Assembly (NCBI GenBank): GCA_002401855.1
Contig: NVUH01000001.1
Location: 124,001 to 188,000, forward strand
DNA from: Hyphomicrobiales bacterium
GTDB lineage: Bacteria; Pseudomonadota; Alphaproteobacteria; Rhizobiales; OSC116
Direction of reading: 5' to 3'
Length of the DNA: 64,000 bases
Shown here: one piece after another, positions 53,651 through 63,305 of the stretch
Position numbering within the stretch: the first letter of the stretch is position 1
Layout of the letters: each line of letters opens with the position of its first letter
Made by a program: the position numbers and the translations under genes
Notes under the pieces: model-generated
Seen by the model: only the letters and a program-made list of their open reading frames with translations
The model's database searches: none
What the model was told of the DNA's origin: nothing

Positions 53651-53690
53651 TCGCAACCGAGTGAGCCCTCCCACTCAGTATTCTTATTTT

Positions 53691-55331
53691 TTATTCTGCG
53701 GCCTCGGCTTGGGGTTGTGGTTTTTGCCACTTTAATATTGGCTTGCGGGCTGCAAGGGTTTCATCTAGTCGCTTCATCGGGGCGTGGAACGGGGCGCCTA
53801 GGAAGCGGTTAGTCTGTTTATTCTTAGCGCTTAGGGCCAAATCGCGCATTGTGGCGATGAAAAGATCTAGGCTGGCTTTACTTTCCGATTCTGTCGGTTC
53901 AATTAGCATAGCACCATGCACGACTAAAGGGAAATACATTGTCATCGGGTGGAAACCTTCGTCTATCATAGCTTTGGCAAAGTCTAGTGTAGTAATGCCT
54001 GTGTCTTTTAGGAAATCATCTGTAAACAAAGCTTCGTGCATGGCGGGGCGTTTGAAGCCTGCTGATTGTTCCTCGAAGGCTGGGGTCATGACGTCTTTTA
54101 ATTTTGCTTTAATGTAGTTGGCGTTGAGGACGGCGTCTTCGGCGGCCTGTTTAATGCCATCTTGGCCGTGGCTTAGGATATAGGCTAAGGCTCTTGTGTT
54201 CATGCCCATTTGGCCGTGGAATGCGGTCATACGGCCGAAGGAGGCGGTGTTTTCTGTGTGTTCGACTAATGTGACGCGATCGCCTTGGCGTTTGACGAAG
54301 GGGACGGGGGCGAATTTGGCTAAGGCCTCGCTTAGGACGACTGGGCCAGCGCCTGGGCCACCGCCGCCGTGGGGAGTGGAAAAAGTTTTGTGCAGATTGA
54401 TGTGCATGGCATCGACGCCTAGGTCGCCTGGTTTGGCGCGTCCCATGATGGCGTTGAAATTTGCGCCATCGCAGTAGAAAAATGCGCCAGCATCGTGGAC
54501 GGCATCGGCGATTTCCATAATATCGCGCTCAAACAGGCCGCAGGTGTTGGGGTTGGTGAGCATGATGGCGGCGATTTCGTCATTTAGGGCGGCTTTGATG
54601 TCTTTTGGGTCGACTGTGCCATCGTCTCTTGTTTTGATGGTGACGACTTGGTAGCCGACGAAAACGGCGGTGGCGGGATTGGTGCCGTGGGCTGATTCGG
54701 GGATGAGGACTTTGGTGCGTTTTTTGGTTTCGCTGCCTTGTTCGTATCTGGCTCTTAGGGCGGCTTCTATGGCCATCATGCCGCAAAGTTCGCCATGGGC
54801 GCCGGCTTTGGGGCTCATGGCTACGGCTGCCATGCCGGTTAGTTTCATCAGCCATTCGGCTAGGGTTTCGATGACTTCGATTGCGCCTGTTACGGTTTGT
54901 TGGGGTTGCAATGGGTGGACATCGGCTAGGCCTGGGAGGCGGGCGATTTTTTCGTTGATGCGGGGGTTGTGTTTCATGGTGCAGGAGCCGAGGGGGTACA
55001 TGGCCATATCGATGGCGAAGTTTTTTTGACTTAGGCGGACATAATGGCGCATGGTTTCGGGTTCTGACAGGCCGTAAAGGCCGATTTCTGTGGTGCGATC
55101 GAGGCCGCCTAGGCGGTTGGTTTTGATGTCGCGCGGGGTGGCGATGTCGACACCTGTTTGGCCGATTGAGCCGACTTCGTAAAGCAGTGGCTCGTTGATT
55201 TGTAAGGCTTTATTACCTGTGAAGGTGGGGTGCTTGCTAGCGGACTCTATCTGCTCGCTCGCGGACTCGGCTTGGTTTGGGGCGGAGGGGCGGCCGACAT
55301 TATTCATTTTATTTGTTGTTTTTTCGTTCAT
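53691..55331 (-). CDS. gcvPB: Glycine dehydrogenase (decarboxylating) subunit 2
   Basis: This 546-residue PLP-binding half of the split P-protein has NLHKTFSTPHGGGGPGAGPV with the lysine that binds PLP. Upstream are MYPLGSCTMKHNPRINEKIARLPGLADVHPLQP and MSPKAGAHGELCGMMAI. An extra N-terminal stretch of about 40 residues (KMNNVGRPSAPNQAESASEQIESASKH) is low-complexity and probably disordered. With GcvPA it decarboxylates glycine and passes the aminomethyl group to lipoyl-GcvH. Its start overlaps the gcvPA stop by 4 nt. Confidence 0.96.
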   Translation of the reverse strand: MNEKTTNKMNNVGRPSAPNQAESASEQIESASKHPTFTGNKALQINEPLLYEVGSIGQTGVDIATPRDIKTNRLGGLDRTTEIGLYGLSEPETMRHYVRLSQKNFAIDMAMYPLGSCTMKHNPRINEKIARLPGLADVHPLQPQQTVTGAIEVIETLAEWLMKLTGMAAVAMSPKAGAHGELCGMMAIEAALRARYEQGSETKKRTKVLIPESAHGTNPATAVFVGYQVVTIKTRDDGTVDPKDIKAALNDEIAAIMLTNPNTCGLFERDIMEIADAVHDAGAFFYCDGANFNAIMGRAKPGDLGVDAMHINLHKTFSTPHGGGGPGAGPVVLSEALAKFAPVPFVKRQGDRVTLVEHTENTASFGRMTAFHGQMGMNTRALAYILSHGQDGIKQAAEDAVLNANYIKAKLKDVMTPAFEEQSAGFKRPAMHEALFTDDFLKDTGITTLDFAKAMIDEGFHPMTMYFPLVVHGAMLIEPTESESKASLDLFIATMRDLALSAKNKQTNRFLGAPFHAPMKRLDETLAARKPILKWQKPQPQAEAAE

Positions 55332-56698
55332 GCCATGGCTCCTTTTAATGCGGTTTCTAGTAAGTCGAAATCTTCATCTGTATTGGTTTCGGTGACGGCT
55401 ATTATGAGTAGATTGTCGTTATCGCCGTGGGGTAGTAGGCGGGAGACTGGCAGGCCTGCTAGGATGTTTTGGGCGGCCAGAGCGTTGACGATGTCATTGG
55501 CGTTATGGCCGTTGAGGCGGATGGTGAATTCGTTGAAAAAGCTGGTGGTGAGGACATCGATATTGTTGATTTTTGCTAGGCGTTCGGCTAGGGCTACGGC
55601 GCCGTTGTGGGATGACATGGCCATTTTGCGCAGGCCGACTTCGCCCAGCAATGCCATGTGGATGGTGAAAGCTAGGGTGCAGAGGCCTGCATTGGTGCAG
55701 ATGTTGGAGGTGGCTTTTTCGCGCCTGATATGTTGTTCGCGGGTTGACATGGTGAGTACGAAGCCGCGTTTGCCATCGGCATCTACGGTTTGCCCGCATA
55801 CCCTGCCCGGCATTTGGCGCAGGAGTTTTTTGGTGGTGGCGAAGAGGCCAACATAAGGCCCGCCGAAGTTGAGGCCGACGCCGATGGATTGGCCTTCGCC
55901 AACCACAATGTCTGCGCCCATTGTGCCGGGGGCTTTGACTGCTCCTAGGGATACGATTTCGGTGACTACGACTATGAGTAAGGCTTTTACGGCGTGGACG
56001 GCATCTGCCAATGCGGTGAAATCGGATAGTTCGCCGAAGAAGTTGGGGGTTTGGACGACCACACAGGAGGTTTCTGTGTCTAGCTGCGCGATGATTTTCT
56101 CTATTTCGGCTTTGCCTAGGGCTTGGGGGGTGGCGGGGAGTTTTACAACTTGTTTGGAGCCGAAATCTGATAGGTTTTCGATGACCTCGATATATTGTGG
56201 ATGTACGCCGCCTGAGACGATGGCTTTTTTGCGTTTGGTGGCGCGGTGAGCCATTAGGACGGCCTCACCTGTGCCTGTTGAGCCATCATACATGGAGGCG
56301 TTGGCGATTTCCATATCGTATAATTGGGCGACTTGGGTTTGGAATTCGAACAGGGTTTGCAGGGTGCCTTGTGAAATTTCTGGTTGGTATGGGGTGTAGG
56401 CGGTTAGGAATTCTGAGCGCTGGATGAGGTGATCTACCGTGGCGGGGACGTGGTGGCGGTAGGCGCCGCCGCCGATGAAGAAAGCTGCACCACTGGCGGC
56501 TAGGTTTTTGTCTGATTGTTTGCGAAAATAGCGATCTACCTCTAGCTCGGTGGCGTGGTTGGGCAGGCCGAAGCCGTCTTTTATGCGGACGGATTGGGGG
56601 ATTTCGGCGAATAGGTCATCGATGCTATTTACGCCGATGGCGGCGAGCATGGTTTCGCGGTCTTGTGGAGAATGTGGCAGGTAGCGCATGGTCGGCAT
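55328..56698 (-). CDS. gcvPA: Glycine dehydrogenase (decarboxylating) subunit 1
   Basis: This 456-residue N-terminal half of the split P-protein has MRYLPHSPQDRETMLAAIGV, YTPYQPEISQGTLQTLFEFQTQVAQLYDMEIANASMYDG and GEGQSIGVGLNFGGPYVGLFAT. Split gcvPA/gcvPB is found in many bacteria, including some alphaproteobacteria, while others have a fused gcvP. It lies 18 nt after gcvH. Base composition by eye is richer in G and C than most of the window. Confidence 0.96.
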   Translation of the reverse strand: MPTMRYLPHSPQDRETMLAAIGVNSIDDLFAEIPQSVRIKDGFGLPNHATELEVDRYFRKQSDKNLAASGAAFFIGGGAYRHHVPATVDHLIQRSEFLTAYTPYQPEISQGTLQTLFEFQTQVAQLYDMEIANASMYDGSTGTGEAVLMAHRATKRKKAIVSGGVHPQYIEVIENLSDFGSKQVVKLPATPQALGKAEIEKIIAQLDTETSCVVVQTPNFFGELSDFTALADAVHAVKALLIVVVTEIVSLGAVKAPGTMGADIVVGEGQSIGVGLNFGGPYVGLFATTKKLLRQMPGRVCGQTVDADGKRGFVLTMSTREQHIRREKATSNICTNAGLCTLAFTIHMALLGEVGLRKMAMSSHNGAVALAERLAKINNIDVLTTSFFNEFTIRLNGHNANDIVNALAAQNILAGLPVSRLLPHGDNDNLLIIAVTETNTDEDFDLLETALKGAMA

Positions 56699-56716
56699 CT
56701 CTTATTTGGGTGATTG

Positions 56717-57085
56717 TTACTCGGCGATAAAAGCGGTGTAGGCGGCTTCATCCATGAGGCCTTCGACATCTGACGGGTTGGTGATTTTGATTTTAATGAA
56801 CCAGCCTACTGTTTCGGCGCCTTCGTTGACGGTTTGGGGGGCGTCTTCTAGGACTGAATTGACCTCTACCACTTCGCCAGCGACTGCGGTGTAGACCTCG
56901 GAGGCGGCTTTTACTGATTCTACGACGGCAATTTCATCGCCTTTTTCGCAAATTTTGCCAACTTCTGGGAGTTCGACGAATACCACATCACCCAATTGAT
57001 CTTGGGCGTGGTTGGAGACGCCGATGGTGGCGATGTCGCCATCGATGAAGGCATATTCGTGATCTTCTGTGTAATGTTTTGACAT
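56717..57085 (-). CDS. gcvH: Glycine cleavage system H protein
   Basis: This encodes 122 residues from the ATG at 57085; a longer frame running to 57448 is the shadow of gcvT in another phase. The lipoylation site is Lys59 in VVESVKAASEVYTAVAGEV. The family start MSKHYTEDHEYAFIDGDIATIGVSNHAQDQLGDVVFVELP is intact. It shuttles the aminomethyl and reduced lipoyl groups between GcvP, GcvT and dihydrolipoyl dehydrogenase. It is 11 nt from gcvT. Confidence 0.97.
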   Translation of the reverse strand: MSKHYTEDHEYAFIDGDIATIGVSNHAQDQLGDVVFVELPEVGKICEKGDEIAVVESVKAASEVYTAVAGEVVEVNSVLEDAPQTVNEGAETVGWFIKIKITNPSDVEGLMDEAAYTAFIAE

Positions 57086-57096
57086 GGGGATCCCTT

Positions 57097-58233
57097 TTAT
57101 GATTTTGGTTTGTAATAATTTTGCGGCACAAATGGCATTTTGGCGACTTTGGCGGGGCGGGCTTTGCCGCGCACCATTAGATCGACCTCGGTTCCAATGT
57201 CGGCAAACTCTGTGGCGACATAGCCCATGGCGATCGGGCCGCCGAAGGTGGGGCCGAAGCCGCCTGAGGTGATCTCGCCGATTTTGTTGCCTGATTTGCT
57301 GTAAATTTCGGTATGTTCGCGGGCGGGGGCGCGGCCCTCGGGCAATATGCCGACGCGTTTGCGAAAGGCGCCATTGGTGAGTTGTTGTTGTATTATGTTG
57401 GCGCCCGGGAAGCCGCCATCTTCGCGGCGGCGTTTGCCGATTGCCCACATGAGGCCAGCCTCAACGGGGGTGGTTGATGTGTCGATGTCGTGGCCGTAGA
57501 GGCAGAGGCCAACCTCTAGGCGTAGGCTATCGCGTGCACCGAGGCCGATGGCTTCGACTTCTTCGTGCGCTAGTAGCATTTTTGCGAATTCTATGGCTTG
57601 TTGGTTGGCGATGGAGATTTCGTAGCCATCTTCGCCTGTATAGCCGCAGCGGCTGACGACTAAATTCATATCATTAAATTTAGTGTGAATGAGGCTCATG
57701 AACGGCATGGTGGCAACATCTGGCAGATGGCGTGCCAAAACTTCGGCGGCTTTTGGGCCTTGTAGGGCGATTAAAGCGCGGTCGAGGATTTCTAAGGTGG
57801 CTTGGCCAGCTAGTTTTTGACTGATATGTTCGAAATCGGCATGTTTGCAGCCTGCGTTGACAACTAGGAATAAGCACTCGAAACCATCGGCGTTATTGGA
57901 TAGACGGGTGATCATTAAATCATCTAAAATGCCGCCATCTTCGGCCATTAGCAGGCTGTAGCGCATTTGCCCATCTCTAAGGCTGATCAAGAGGCCCGGC
58001 ACTAGGGTTTCGAACAATTCGGCAATGTTGGTGGTTTTATCGGTGGCAGTGAGGATGGCTTGACCCATGTGGGAGACATCAAACAGGCCTGCATTTTGGC
58101 GGGTGTGATTATGCTCGCCCAATACGCCAAGCGGATATTGCACTGGCATATCATAGCCAGCGAAAGGCACAATTTTTGCACCTAATTCAACATGTAGATC
58201 GTGTAACGCAGTTTTTAAATTATCGCTCATCAT
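57097..58233 (-). CDS. gcvT: Glycine cleavage system aminomethyltransferase
   Basis: This 378-residue protein has LHVELGAKIVPFAGYDMPVQYPLGVLGEHNHTRQNAGLFDVSHMGQ at the N-terminus, the folate-binding GcvT core. CGYTGEDGYEISIAN, LGARDSLRLEVGLCLYGHDID and GEITSGGFGPTFGGPIAMGYV are the expected later blocks. It moves the one-carbon unit to tetrahydrofolate. It is the first gene of the operon, about 65 nt downstream of a tandem glycine riboswitch. A second ATG at 58230 could be the start instead. Confidence 0.97.
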   Translation of the reverse strand: MMSDNLKTALHDLHVELGAKIVPFAGYDMPVQYPLGVLGEHNHTRQNAGLFDVSHMGQAILTATDKTTNIAELFETLVPGLLISLRDGQMRYSLLMAEDGGILDDLMITRLSNNADGFECLFLVVNAGCKHADFEHISQKLAGQATLEILDRALIALQGPKAAEVLARHLPDVATMPFMSLIHTKFNDMNLVVSRCGYTGEDGYEISIANQQAIEFAKMLLAHEEVEAIGLGARDSLRLEVGLCLYGHDIDTSTTPVEAGLMWAIGKRRREDGGFPGANIIQQQLTNGAFRKRVGILPEGRAPAREHTEIYSKSGNKIGEITSGGFGPTFGGPIAMGYVATEFADIGTEVDLMVRGKARPAKVAKMPFVPQNYYKPKS

Positions 58234-58299
58234 TACCCCTCAAGTGGACGGAATTTTGGCTCCGTCTATATTACAGACTCGTGCAATCTCAGAATTTGA

Positions 58300-58526
58300 G
58301 ATCTGCCCCCTCTGTCCATAACCTGAGAGATTTGCCCATCCTATTCAAAAAATAGTATGAGTTTGCGCCCTTCGGTGGATAATAACTTTTAAGTATAAAG
58401 CCTTATCGCTCTCCAGAGTGTCATCAAACTGCGGTCCGTTTGCCTGAGAGTTTCCGGGGTGGTTGCTCCTTCGGCGTTTGACAGCTTACCATTTGCATGG
58501 TTTGGGAATCAAAACTCTCCCGCAGT
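58300..58526 (-). promoter_or_regulatory. Tandem glycine riboswitch (gcvT motif)
   Basis: On the minus strand aptamer 1 spans about 58524-58434, starting CGGGAGAGTTTTG and containing GCCGAAGGAGCAACC and GGAAACTCTCAGGCAAACGG. Aptamer 2 spans about 58416-58303, with CTGGAGAGCG, CACCGAAGGGCGCAAACTC, CAAATCTCTCAGG and GACAGAGGGG. These are the paired conserved cores of the cooperative glycine riboswitch. It lies in the leader of gcvT and is expected to turn the operon on when glycine is abundant. Confidence 0.95.
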
Positions 58527-58545
58527 CGTCACTTGTATTTGGGAT

Positions 58546-58573
58546 AATATAGCCAAGCAAAATTATATGTCAA
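58546..58573 (-). promoter_or_regulatory. Sigma-70-type promoter of the gcv operon
   Basis: On the minus strand TTGACA (58573-58568), a 16-bp spacer and TATATT (58551-58546) lie immediately before the glycine riboswitch. Transcription would start near 58539, a few bases before the first aptamer helix. Confidence 0.75.
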
Positions 58574-58615
58574 TTAGAGTTTTGACCTAATCTATACTTG
58601 CTTGGCTATTTGTTT

Positions 58616-59455
58616 TTAGCGTGACATCAAAACTGGCAATGTCATATTTTTGAGCGTATGCAGCGTGGCGCCACCAAAAACCAGCTCGCGCAGCCGTGAA
58701 TGACCATAAGCGCCCATAACCAAAAGGTCGGAGCCATTGATGTCGGCTTCGTGGATAAGCGTTTGGCCAACTGATTTTTTACCACTTTGAATGGACGCAG
58801 TTGTCACATTTAACCCATAGTGAGAAAAGGCTTCGGCAATTTCGGCGCCCGGTAGATTGTTATTTTCTTGTTTTGCATCGACCCAAACAAACCGCACTTC
58901 GCCATCTTTGGCCATTAGTGGCACGGCATCAAAGGCAGCGCGCGAAGCCTCGGCGCTTAAATTCCAACCAACACTGACACTGTTGCCAATCTGCTCAAAA
59001 ACTTTACCACGTGGCAAGATTACCACTGGGCGGCCGACAGACAAAACAACTTTATCTACGAAATCATTTTCGACATTGCAATTTTGATCACTAATCACTT
59101 GCGGAATGACGACTAAATCGGCGGTACGTGCTTGTTTGATAAACGCTTCGGCAATTTCGGAATTGACGGAATTTACCACTCGTGTTTTGCCCAATATGCC
59201 GTAAGATTTTAACGATTTGGTGAATTTTTTTACCATATCGCTGGCTATTTCGCGGTTTCTTTGGCGCTCATCATCTTGCAATTCTTGCATCATAACCTCG
59301 GAGCCATGAATGCTGACATTGATGTGAAAAAATGGAATGACATAGACCCCGATTAAATGCGCATCATGCCGTGCAGCTAGAGCACAGGCGCTTTTTAAAG
59401 TGTGGTCAAGGTTTTCGGTGTCGTTAAGGTTGATTAAAATATTTTTGGGTGACAT
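58616..59455 (-). CDS. Tandem-domain universal stress protein
   Basis: This 279-residue protein has two USP domains. Domain 1 begins KNILINLNDTENLDHTLKSACALAARHDAHLIGVYV. Domain 2 ends with the ATP-type motif GSDLLVMGAYGHSRLRELVFGGATLHTLKNMTLPVLMSR, close to G-2x-G-9x-G-S/T. The first domain lacks that motif, so only one nucleotide site is likely. GGAGAAAC precedes the ATG. It is monocistronic. Confidence 0.92.
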   Translation of the reverse strand: MSPKNILINLNDTENLDHTLKSACALAARHDAHLIGVYVIPFFHINVSIHGSEVMMQELQDDERQRNREIASDMVKKFTKSLKSYGILGKTRVVNSVNSEIAEAFIKQARTADLVVIPQVISDQNCNVENDFVDKVVLSVGRPVVILPRGKVFEQIGNSVSVGWNLSAEASRAAFDAVPLMAKDGEVRFVWVDAKQENNNLPGAEIAEAFSHYGLNVTTASIQSGKKSVGQTLIHEADINGSDLLVMGAYGHSRLRELVFGGATLHTLKNMTLPVLMSR

Positions 59456-59677
59456 GATGTTTCTCCTCGATAATTTAAGTTGTTCTTAACTAAATTAAAC
59501 CTAATAATGTGTAGGTGGATTGATGTATGTCAAATTTAGTATGCGACAAAACGTATCGGTTGTTATGTTTGCAAGCTCCACTTGTGGCCAAACCAAGCGT
59601 CATGCTGGCGCTTAAGCTTCTTGACCACACTATGGTTAACTGTTATTTACTTGGCAGAGCTATCGAATGGAAAAAAT

Positions 59678-60655
59678 ATGGAAAAAAGGCCTCTAAAAGT
59701 TGTGATGTGTGAACCACTTGGTTTTTGTGCTGGGGTTGACCGCGCCATACAAATCGTTGAAAAATCACTCGAAAAATTTGGCGCGCCGGTTTATGTGCGG
59801 CATGAAATTGTGCATAATAAATTTGTGGTCGAAAGCCTTAAAAATAAAGGCGCTATATTTGTAAAAGAATTGGATGAAATTCCTGACACCGATGCACCGG
59901 TTATTTTCTCAGCCCATGGCGTGCCCGCATCGGTACCAGCTGAAGCCACCAGACGCAATATGTTTCAGCTTGATGCCACCTGCCCACTGGTGACTAAAGT
60001 GCATTTTGAAGCCAAACGGCATTTTAAAAAAAACCTTGAAACCATCTTAATTGGCCATGCTGGCCACCCCGAAGTTTTGGGCACAATGGGGCAATTACCC
60101 GACGGTGCTGTGTTGTTGGTTGAAACCATTGAGGATGTTGAAAACCTAGTGGTGGATGACCCTGATCAATTGGCTTATATGTCGCAAACCACCTTATCGG
60201 TTGATGACACACAGCATATGATTGATGCGCTTAAAGCGCGGTTTCCTAATATTCATGGCCCTGGCAAGGATGACGTTTGTTACGCCACCACCAACCGCCA
60301 AGAAGCGGTGAAAGCCATTGTTGGACAAATTGACAGCCTGATTGTGGTGGGTGCACCGCATAGCAGTAACTCGCGCCGTTTGGTGGAGATTGCTGACCGT
60401 GAAGGCTGTAAATCATCGGCTTTGGTGGAACGCGCCGCTGAAATTGATTGGGCGATGTTTGACGGGGTGAATGTGATGGGTTTGACCGCTGGTGCCTCTG
60501 CCCCTGATGTGTTGATTGAAGAGATTGTTGATGCCATGCGGGCGCGGTTTGAAGTGACCATTGAAACGGTGATTACCGCCAAAGAAACCATTACTTTTAA
60601 CCTGCCCAAAGAGCTGCGTGAACCTAGAATTCGCAAAGCACCGTTAAGCGCATAA
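59678..60655 (+). CDS. ispH: 4-hydroxy-3-methylbut-2-enyl diphosphate reductase
   Basis: This 325-residue [4Fe-4S] enzyme (LytB) catalyses the last MEP-pathway step, giving IPP and DMAPP. The cluster cysteines are Cys17 ([10 protein letters not shown]), Cys102 ([11 protein letters not shown]) and Cys201 ([10 protein letters not shown]). Conserved His42, His80 and His130 are present. I chose the ATG at 59678 ([10 protein letters not shown]) over an in-frame start at 59582. It heads an ispH-thrB-rnhA cluster typical of Rhizobiales. The 222 nt before it back to the USP gene show no gene. Confidence 0.97.
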   Translation: MEKRPLKVVMCEPLGFCAGVDRAIQIVEKSLEKFGAPVYVRHEIVHNKFVVESLKNKGAIFVKELDEIPDTDAPVIFSAHGVPASVPAEATRRNMFQLDATCPLVTKVHFEAKRHFKKNLETILIGHAGHPEVLGTMGQLPDGAVLLVETIEDVENLVVDDPDQLAYMSQTTLSVDDTQHMIDALKARFPNIHGPGKDDVCYATTNRQEAVKAIVGQIDSLIVVGAPHSSNSRRLVEIADREGCKSSALVERAAEIDWAMFDGVNVMGLTAGASAPDVLIEEIVDAMRARFEVTIETVITAKETITFNLPKELREPRIRKAPLSA

Positions 60656-60689
60656 TCATTTAACATTATCATTTAATAGGGGCCGTTTG

Positions 60690-61664
60690 ATGGCTGTATA
60701 TACCGATGTGAGCGATGATGCGCTCGAAGAATTTCTACGCCTATATAATGTCGGGCAATTATTGTGGTGTAAGGGCATTGCTGAAGGGGTGGAAAATACT
60801 AATTATATTTTGGCCACCGACAAAGGCCAATTTATCCTGACACTTTATGAAGCGCGGGTTGATGAGAATGATCTGCCATTCTTTTTAGGTTTGATGAACC
60901 ATTTGGCCGAAAATGGCTTAGAAACTGCCAAGCCGATCATGCAAAATAACGGGCTGCTTTTTAGCCAATTATGTGGAAAACCCGCTGCGCTTATTGAATT
61001 TTTGGATGGAATGGCGATCAAAGCGCCGAGCCATCAAAACCTGTTTCAATTGGGTGTAGCCAGCGCGCAATTTCATTTAAAAGCAAAGAGTTTTAACATT
61101 AAGCGTAAGAATGGTTTGAGCCTTAAAGATTGGCGGCCACTGCTTAAAAGTTGCGGTGGCGACATAGACAAAGTTGCACCTGATGTTGATGGTGGATTGC
61201 AGAATTTTTTATCCCTAGAACTTGATTTTTTGGAGAAAAATTGGCCGCAAGAATTGCCGAATGGGGTGATACATGCTGATCTTTTTCCTGACAATGTATT
61301 TTTTATGCATGGTGAATTATCGGGCATTATTGATTTTTATTTCGCCTGTAACGAGGTTTATGCCTATGAATTGGCAATTGTGATTAACGCTTGGTGTTTT
61401 GAGAAAAATGGTGAGCTGAATTTAACCAAAAGCCGGGCATTTTTTAAAGGTTATCAAAGCGTACGTAAACTTGAGCAGGCTGAGCTTGAAGCCATACCGA
61501 TTTTATGCCGTGGGGCTGCCATACGGTTTTTGCTGACGCGGCTTTATGATTGGATTAATGTACCAGAAGATGCGTTGGTCATCCCTAAAAAACCTGATGA
61601 ATATATCCGCAATTTGGGTTTTCATCAAAGAATTGTTGATTATAAGGAATATGGAATTGAGTGA
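60690..61664 (+). CDS. thrB: Homoserine kinase, APH-fold (ThrB2-type)
   Basis: This 324-residue protein is a choline/aminoglycoside-kinase-fold enzyme rather than a GHMP one. It has [23 protein letters not shown] (nucleotide-site lysine region) and [40 protein letters not shown] (Brenner motif and metal-binding IDF). It phosphorylates homoserine in threonine synthesis. I chose the ATG at 60690, preceded by AGGGGCC, over an in-frame TTG at 60687. rnhA starts inside its last codons. Confidence 0.95.
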   Translation: MAVYTDVSDDALEEFLRLYNVGQLLWCKGIAEGVENTNYILATDKGQFILTLYEARVDENDLPFFLGLMNHLAENGLETAKPIMQNNGLLFSQLCGKPAALIEFLDGMAIKAPSHQNLFQLGVASAQFHLKAKSFNIKRKNGLSLKDWRPLLKSCGGDIDKVAPDVDGGLQNFLSLELDFLEKNWPQELPNGVIHADLFPDNVFFMHGELSGIIDFYFACNEVYAYELAIVINAWCFEKNGELNLTKSRAFFKGYQSVRKLEQAELEAIPILCRGAAIRFLLTRLYDWINVPEDALVIPKKPDEYIRNLGFHQRIVDYKEYGIE

Positions 61665-62121
61665 AAAGCATGCCAATAAAGTGGTGATTTATACCGATGG
61701 CGCTTGCTCGGGCAACCCTGGGCCTGGGGGTTGGGGGGTGTGGATGTCGTATAACGGCAAAGACCGCGAGATGAGCGGGTTTGATGCTGACACCACCAAT
61801 AACCGCATGGAATTGAGAGCCACGATTGAAGCCTTGAATGTGCTGAAACGATCGTGTGACATTGTTTTATATACTGACAGTGTTTATGTGAAAGATGGCA
61901 TTAATAAATGGATGATCGGCTGGAAGGCGCGCAATTGGCGTACTGCGGCCAAAAAACCAGTTAAGAATGTTGAACTTTGGAAGGCTTTGGATGAAGCCAC
62001 GCAAAGGCATAATATTGATTGGCGCTGGGTGAAAGGCCATGCGGGTAATGTTGGCAATGAAAAAGCTGACCTGCTTGCAACAGGCGCGATTGAACAGGCG
62101 CGGGCGGCCGGGCGTGTTTAG
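61651..62121 (+). CDS. rnhA: Ribonuclease HI
   Basis: This 156-residue RNase H has catalytic residues Asp16 ([15 protein letters not shown]), Glu54 (NRMELRA), Asp76 (YTDSVYV), His130 (KGHAGN) and Asp140 (NEKADLLA). The ATG at 61651 overlaps the thrB stop by 14 nt and has AAGGA upstream; a longer frame from 61546 lies inside thrB. It degrades RNA in RNA-DNA hybrids, complementing RNase HII at 37994-38650. Its end meets the converging MFS gene one base apart. Confidence 0.98.
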   Translation: MELSEKHANKVVIYTDGACSGNPGPGGWGVWMSYNGKDREMSGFDADTTNNRMELRATIEALNVLKRSCDIVLYTDSVYVKDGINKWMIGWKARNWRTAAKKPVKNVELWKALDEATQRHNIDWRWVKGHAGNVGNEKADLLATGAIEQARAAGRV

Positions 62122-62122
62122 T

Positions 62123-63274
62123 TTAGGCATTCTCTCGTGGTGCCAGTGATTTTGCAAAATATATGGCAATGAATGGTAACGGCAAAAACACCGCCCATGC
62201 ATAGCGTAGACTTAACCAAGATGCAAAAAAGCCAAACACTGGAGGCGCTATGAAAGCGATCAGTGTTTGGAGCATCGAAAATGCAGCAACGCTTTCAGCA
62301 GAAGGCCGATCGCCCCAACGCGCCACTGCTGAAATTGATTGCGGAACGGCGGTGCTGATGCCCAAGCCAATTAACGAAAACCCTATGAGGGCAAAAATGG
62401 CGGTTTGTGAAGCTACAACGAAAAGCAACCCGACTAAAACCACGACTGTCAACACCCGCGCCACAATAACTTGACCATATTTAGAGATCCAAGTATCGGC
62501 CATGAAACGGCCTAAAGCTTGCATCGACACCATTGCGGGCAGTGCGATGGCGGCATGCCAATTAAGCGCGCCCAAGCCATCACGCAAATAGATAACGCCC
62601 CAATTTCTGATGCTGCCCTCAAGCCAAAATGCGGTGAAGGCAAATGCCACGACCAGAAATGTAGCTTTATTGGGCAGGTTTATGGGTTTTTTCTTGCTGT
62701 TGGCATCGTTGTTGGCACCTGTGTTGCGCGGTGCAGAAGGCTTTAAACCGCCAACCAGAATAATGCTGCTAACAACAATTAAAACAAACAATAAGAAGAA
62801 ATGTACCGATGGAGATATTCCAAGCCAAATCGCTCCAACCCCCAATAGTGAGGCGGTTAAAAAACCTAAGCCCCAACTGCCGTGACATTTGTTCAGCATG
62901 CGTTTATCAGTTGCAAATTCGATGCGGTCGGCCTCTACATTCATGGTGACGTTACCCGCGGAAAGCGTTGCACCAAAACAAAAAAATGTGATAAGCAGCA
63001 CCAATTTACCATCGGAAAAACTTCCGAGAAATGGAATCAAGGCGAACATTGGGAAGAAAACAAAAATGGTTGTTCGCGTGCCATTGGCTTCAATCAACCG
63101 CGAAATAAGCAGCGAACTAATCAGCACCCCAAAGGGGATTGCCATTTAAATAAGCCCAAAATCGCTGGGGCTGAGGTGCAAATGCTTCTGAATTTCCGGC
63201 AAACGTGAAAACATGCTACCGATGGTGGAAGCATGCATGCTGAAAATTAGCATGATTCGAGTTTGAATATTCAT
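62123..63274 (-). pseudogene. MFS transporter gene interrupted by an in-frame TAA
   Basis: The frame that begins at the ATG at 63274 (MNIQTRIMLIFSMHASTIGSMFSRLPEIQKHL) continues into the MFS coding sequence with no shift, but codon 43 is TAA (63146-63148). The next codon is ATG, so 340 residues could still be made from 63145. The two pieces together would make 382 residues, the usual MFS size, with a typical N-terminal helix before the stop and eleven or so spans after it (VHFFLLFVLIVVSSIILVGG, GLGISTAVPQSISAVARWG). It may be a recent nonsense mutation or a sequencing error. Confidence 0.75.
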
Positions 63275-63305
63275 TAGCGCCCCCACTTAAATGATCACTC
63301 AGTTT

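Noticed and set aside
53371-53664. Tryptophan/glycine-rich protein over the G/T minisatellite
   Set aside because: The WFGWLWFGW pattern is just the translation of a 15-bp DNA repeat. The frame starts inside a P repeat and ends in the gcvPB terminator.
57086-57448. N-terminal extension of gcvH by about 121 residues
   Set aside because: The extension is the out-of-phase shadow of gcvT. The H protein has its standard length and start at 57085.
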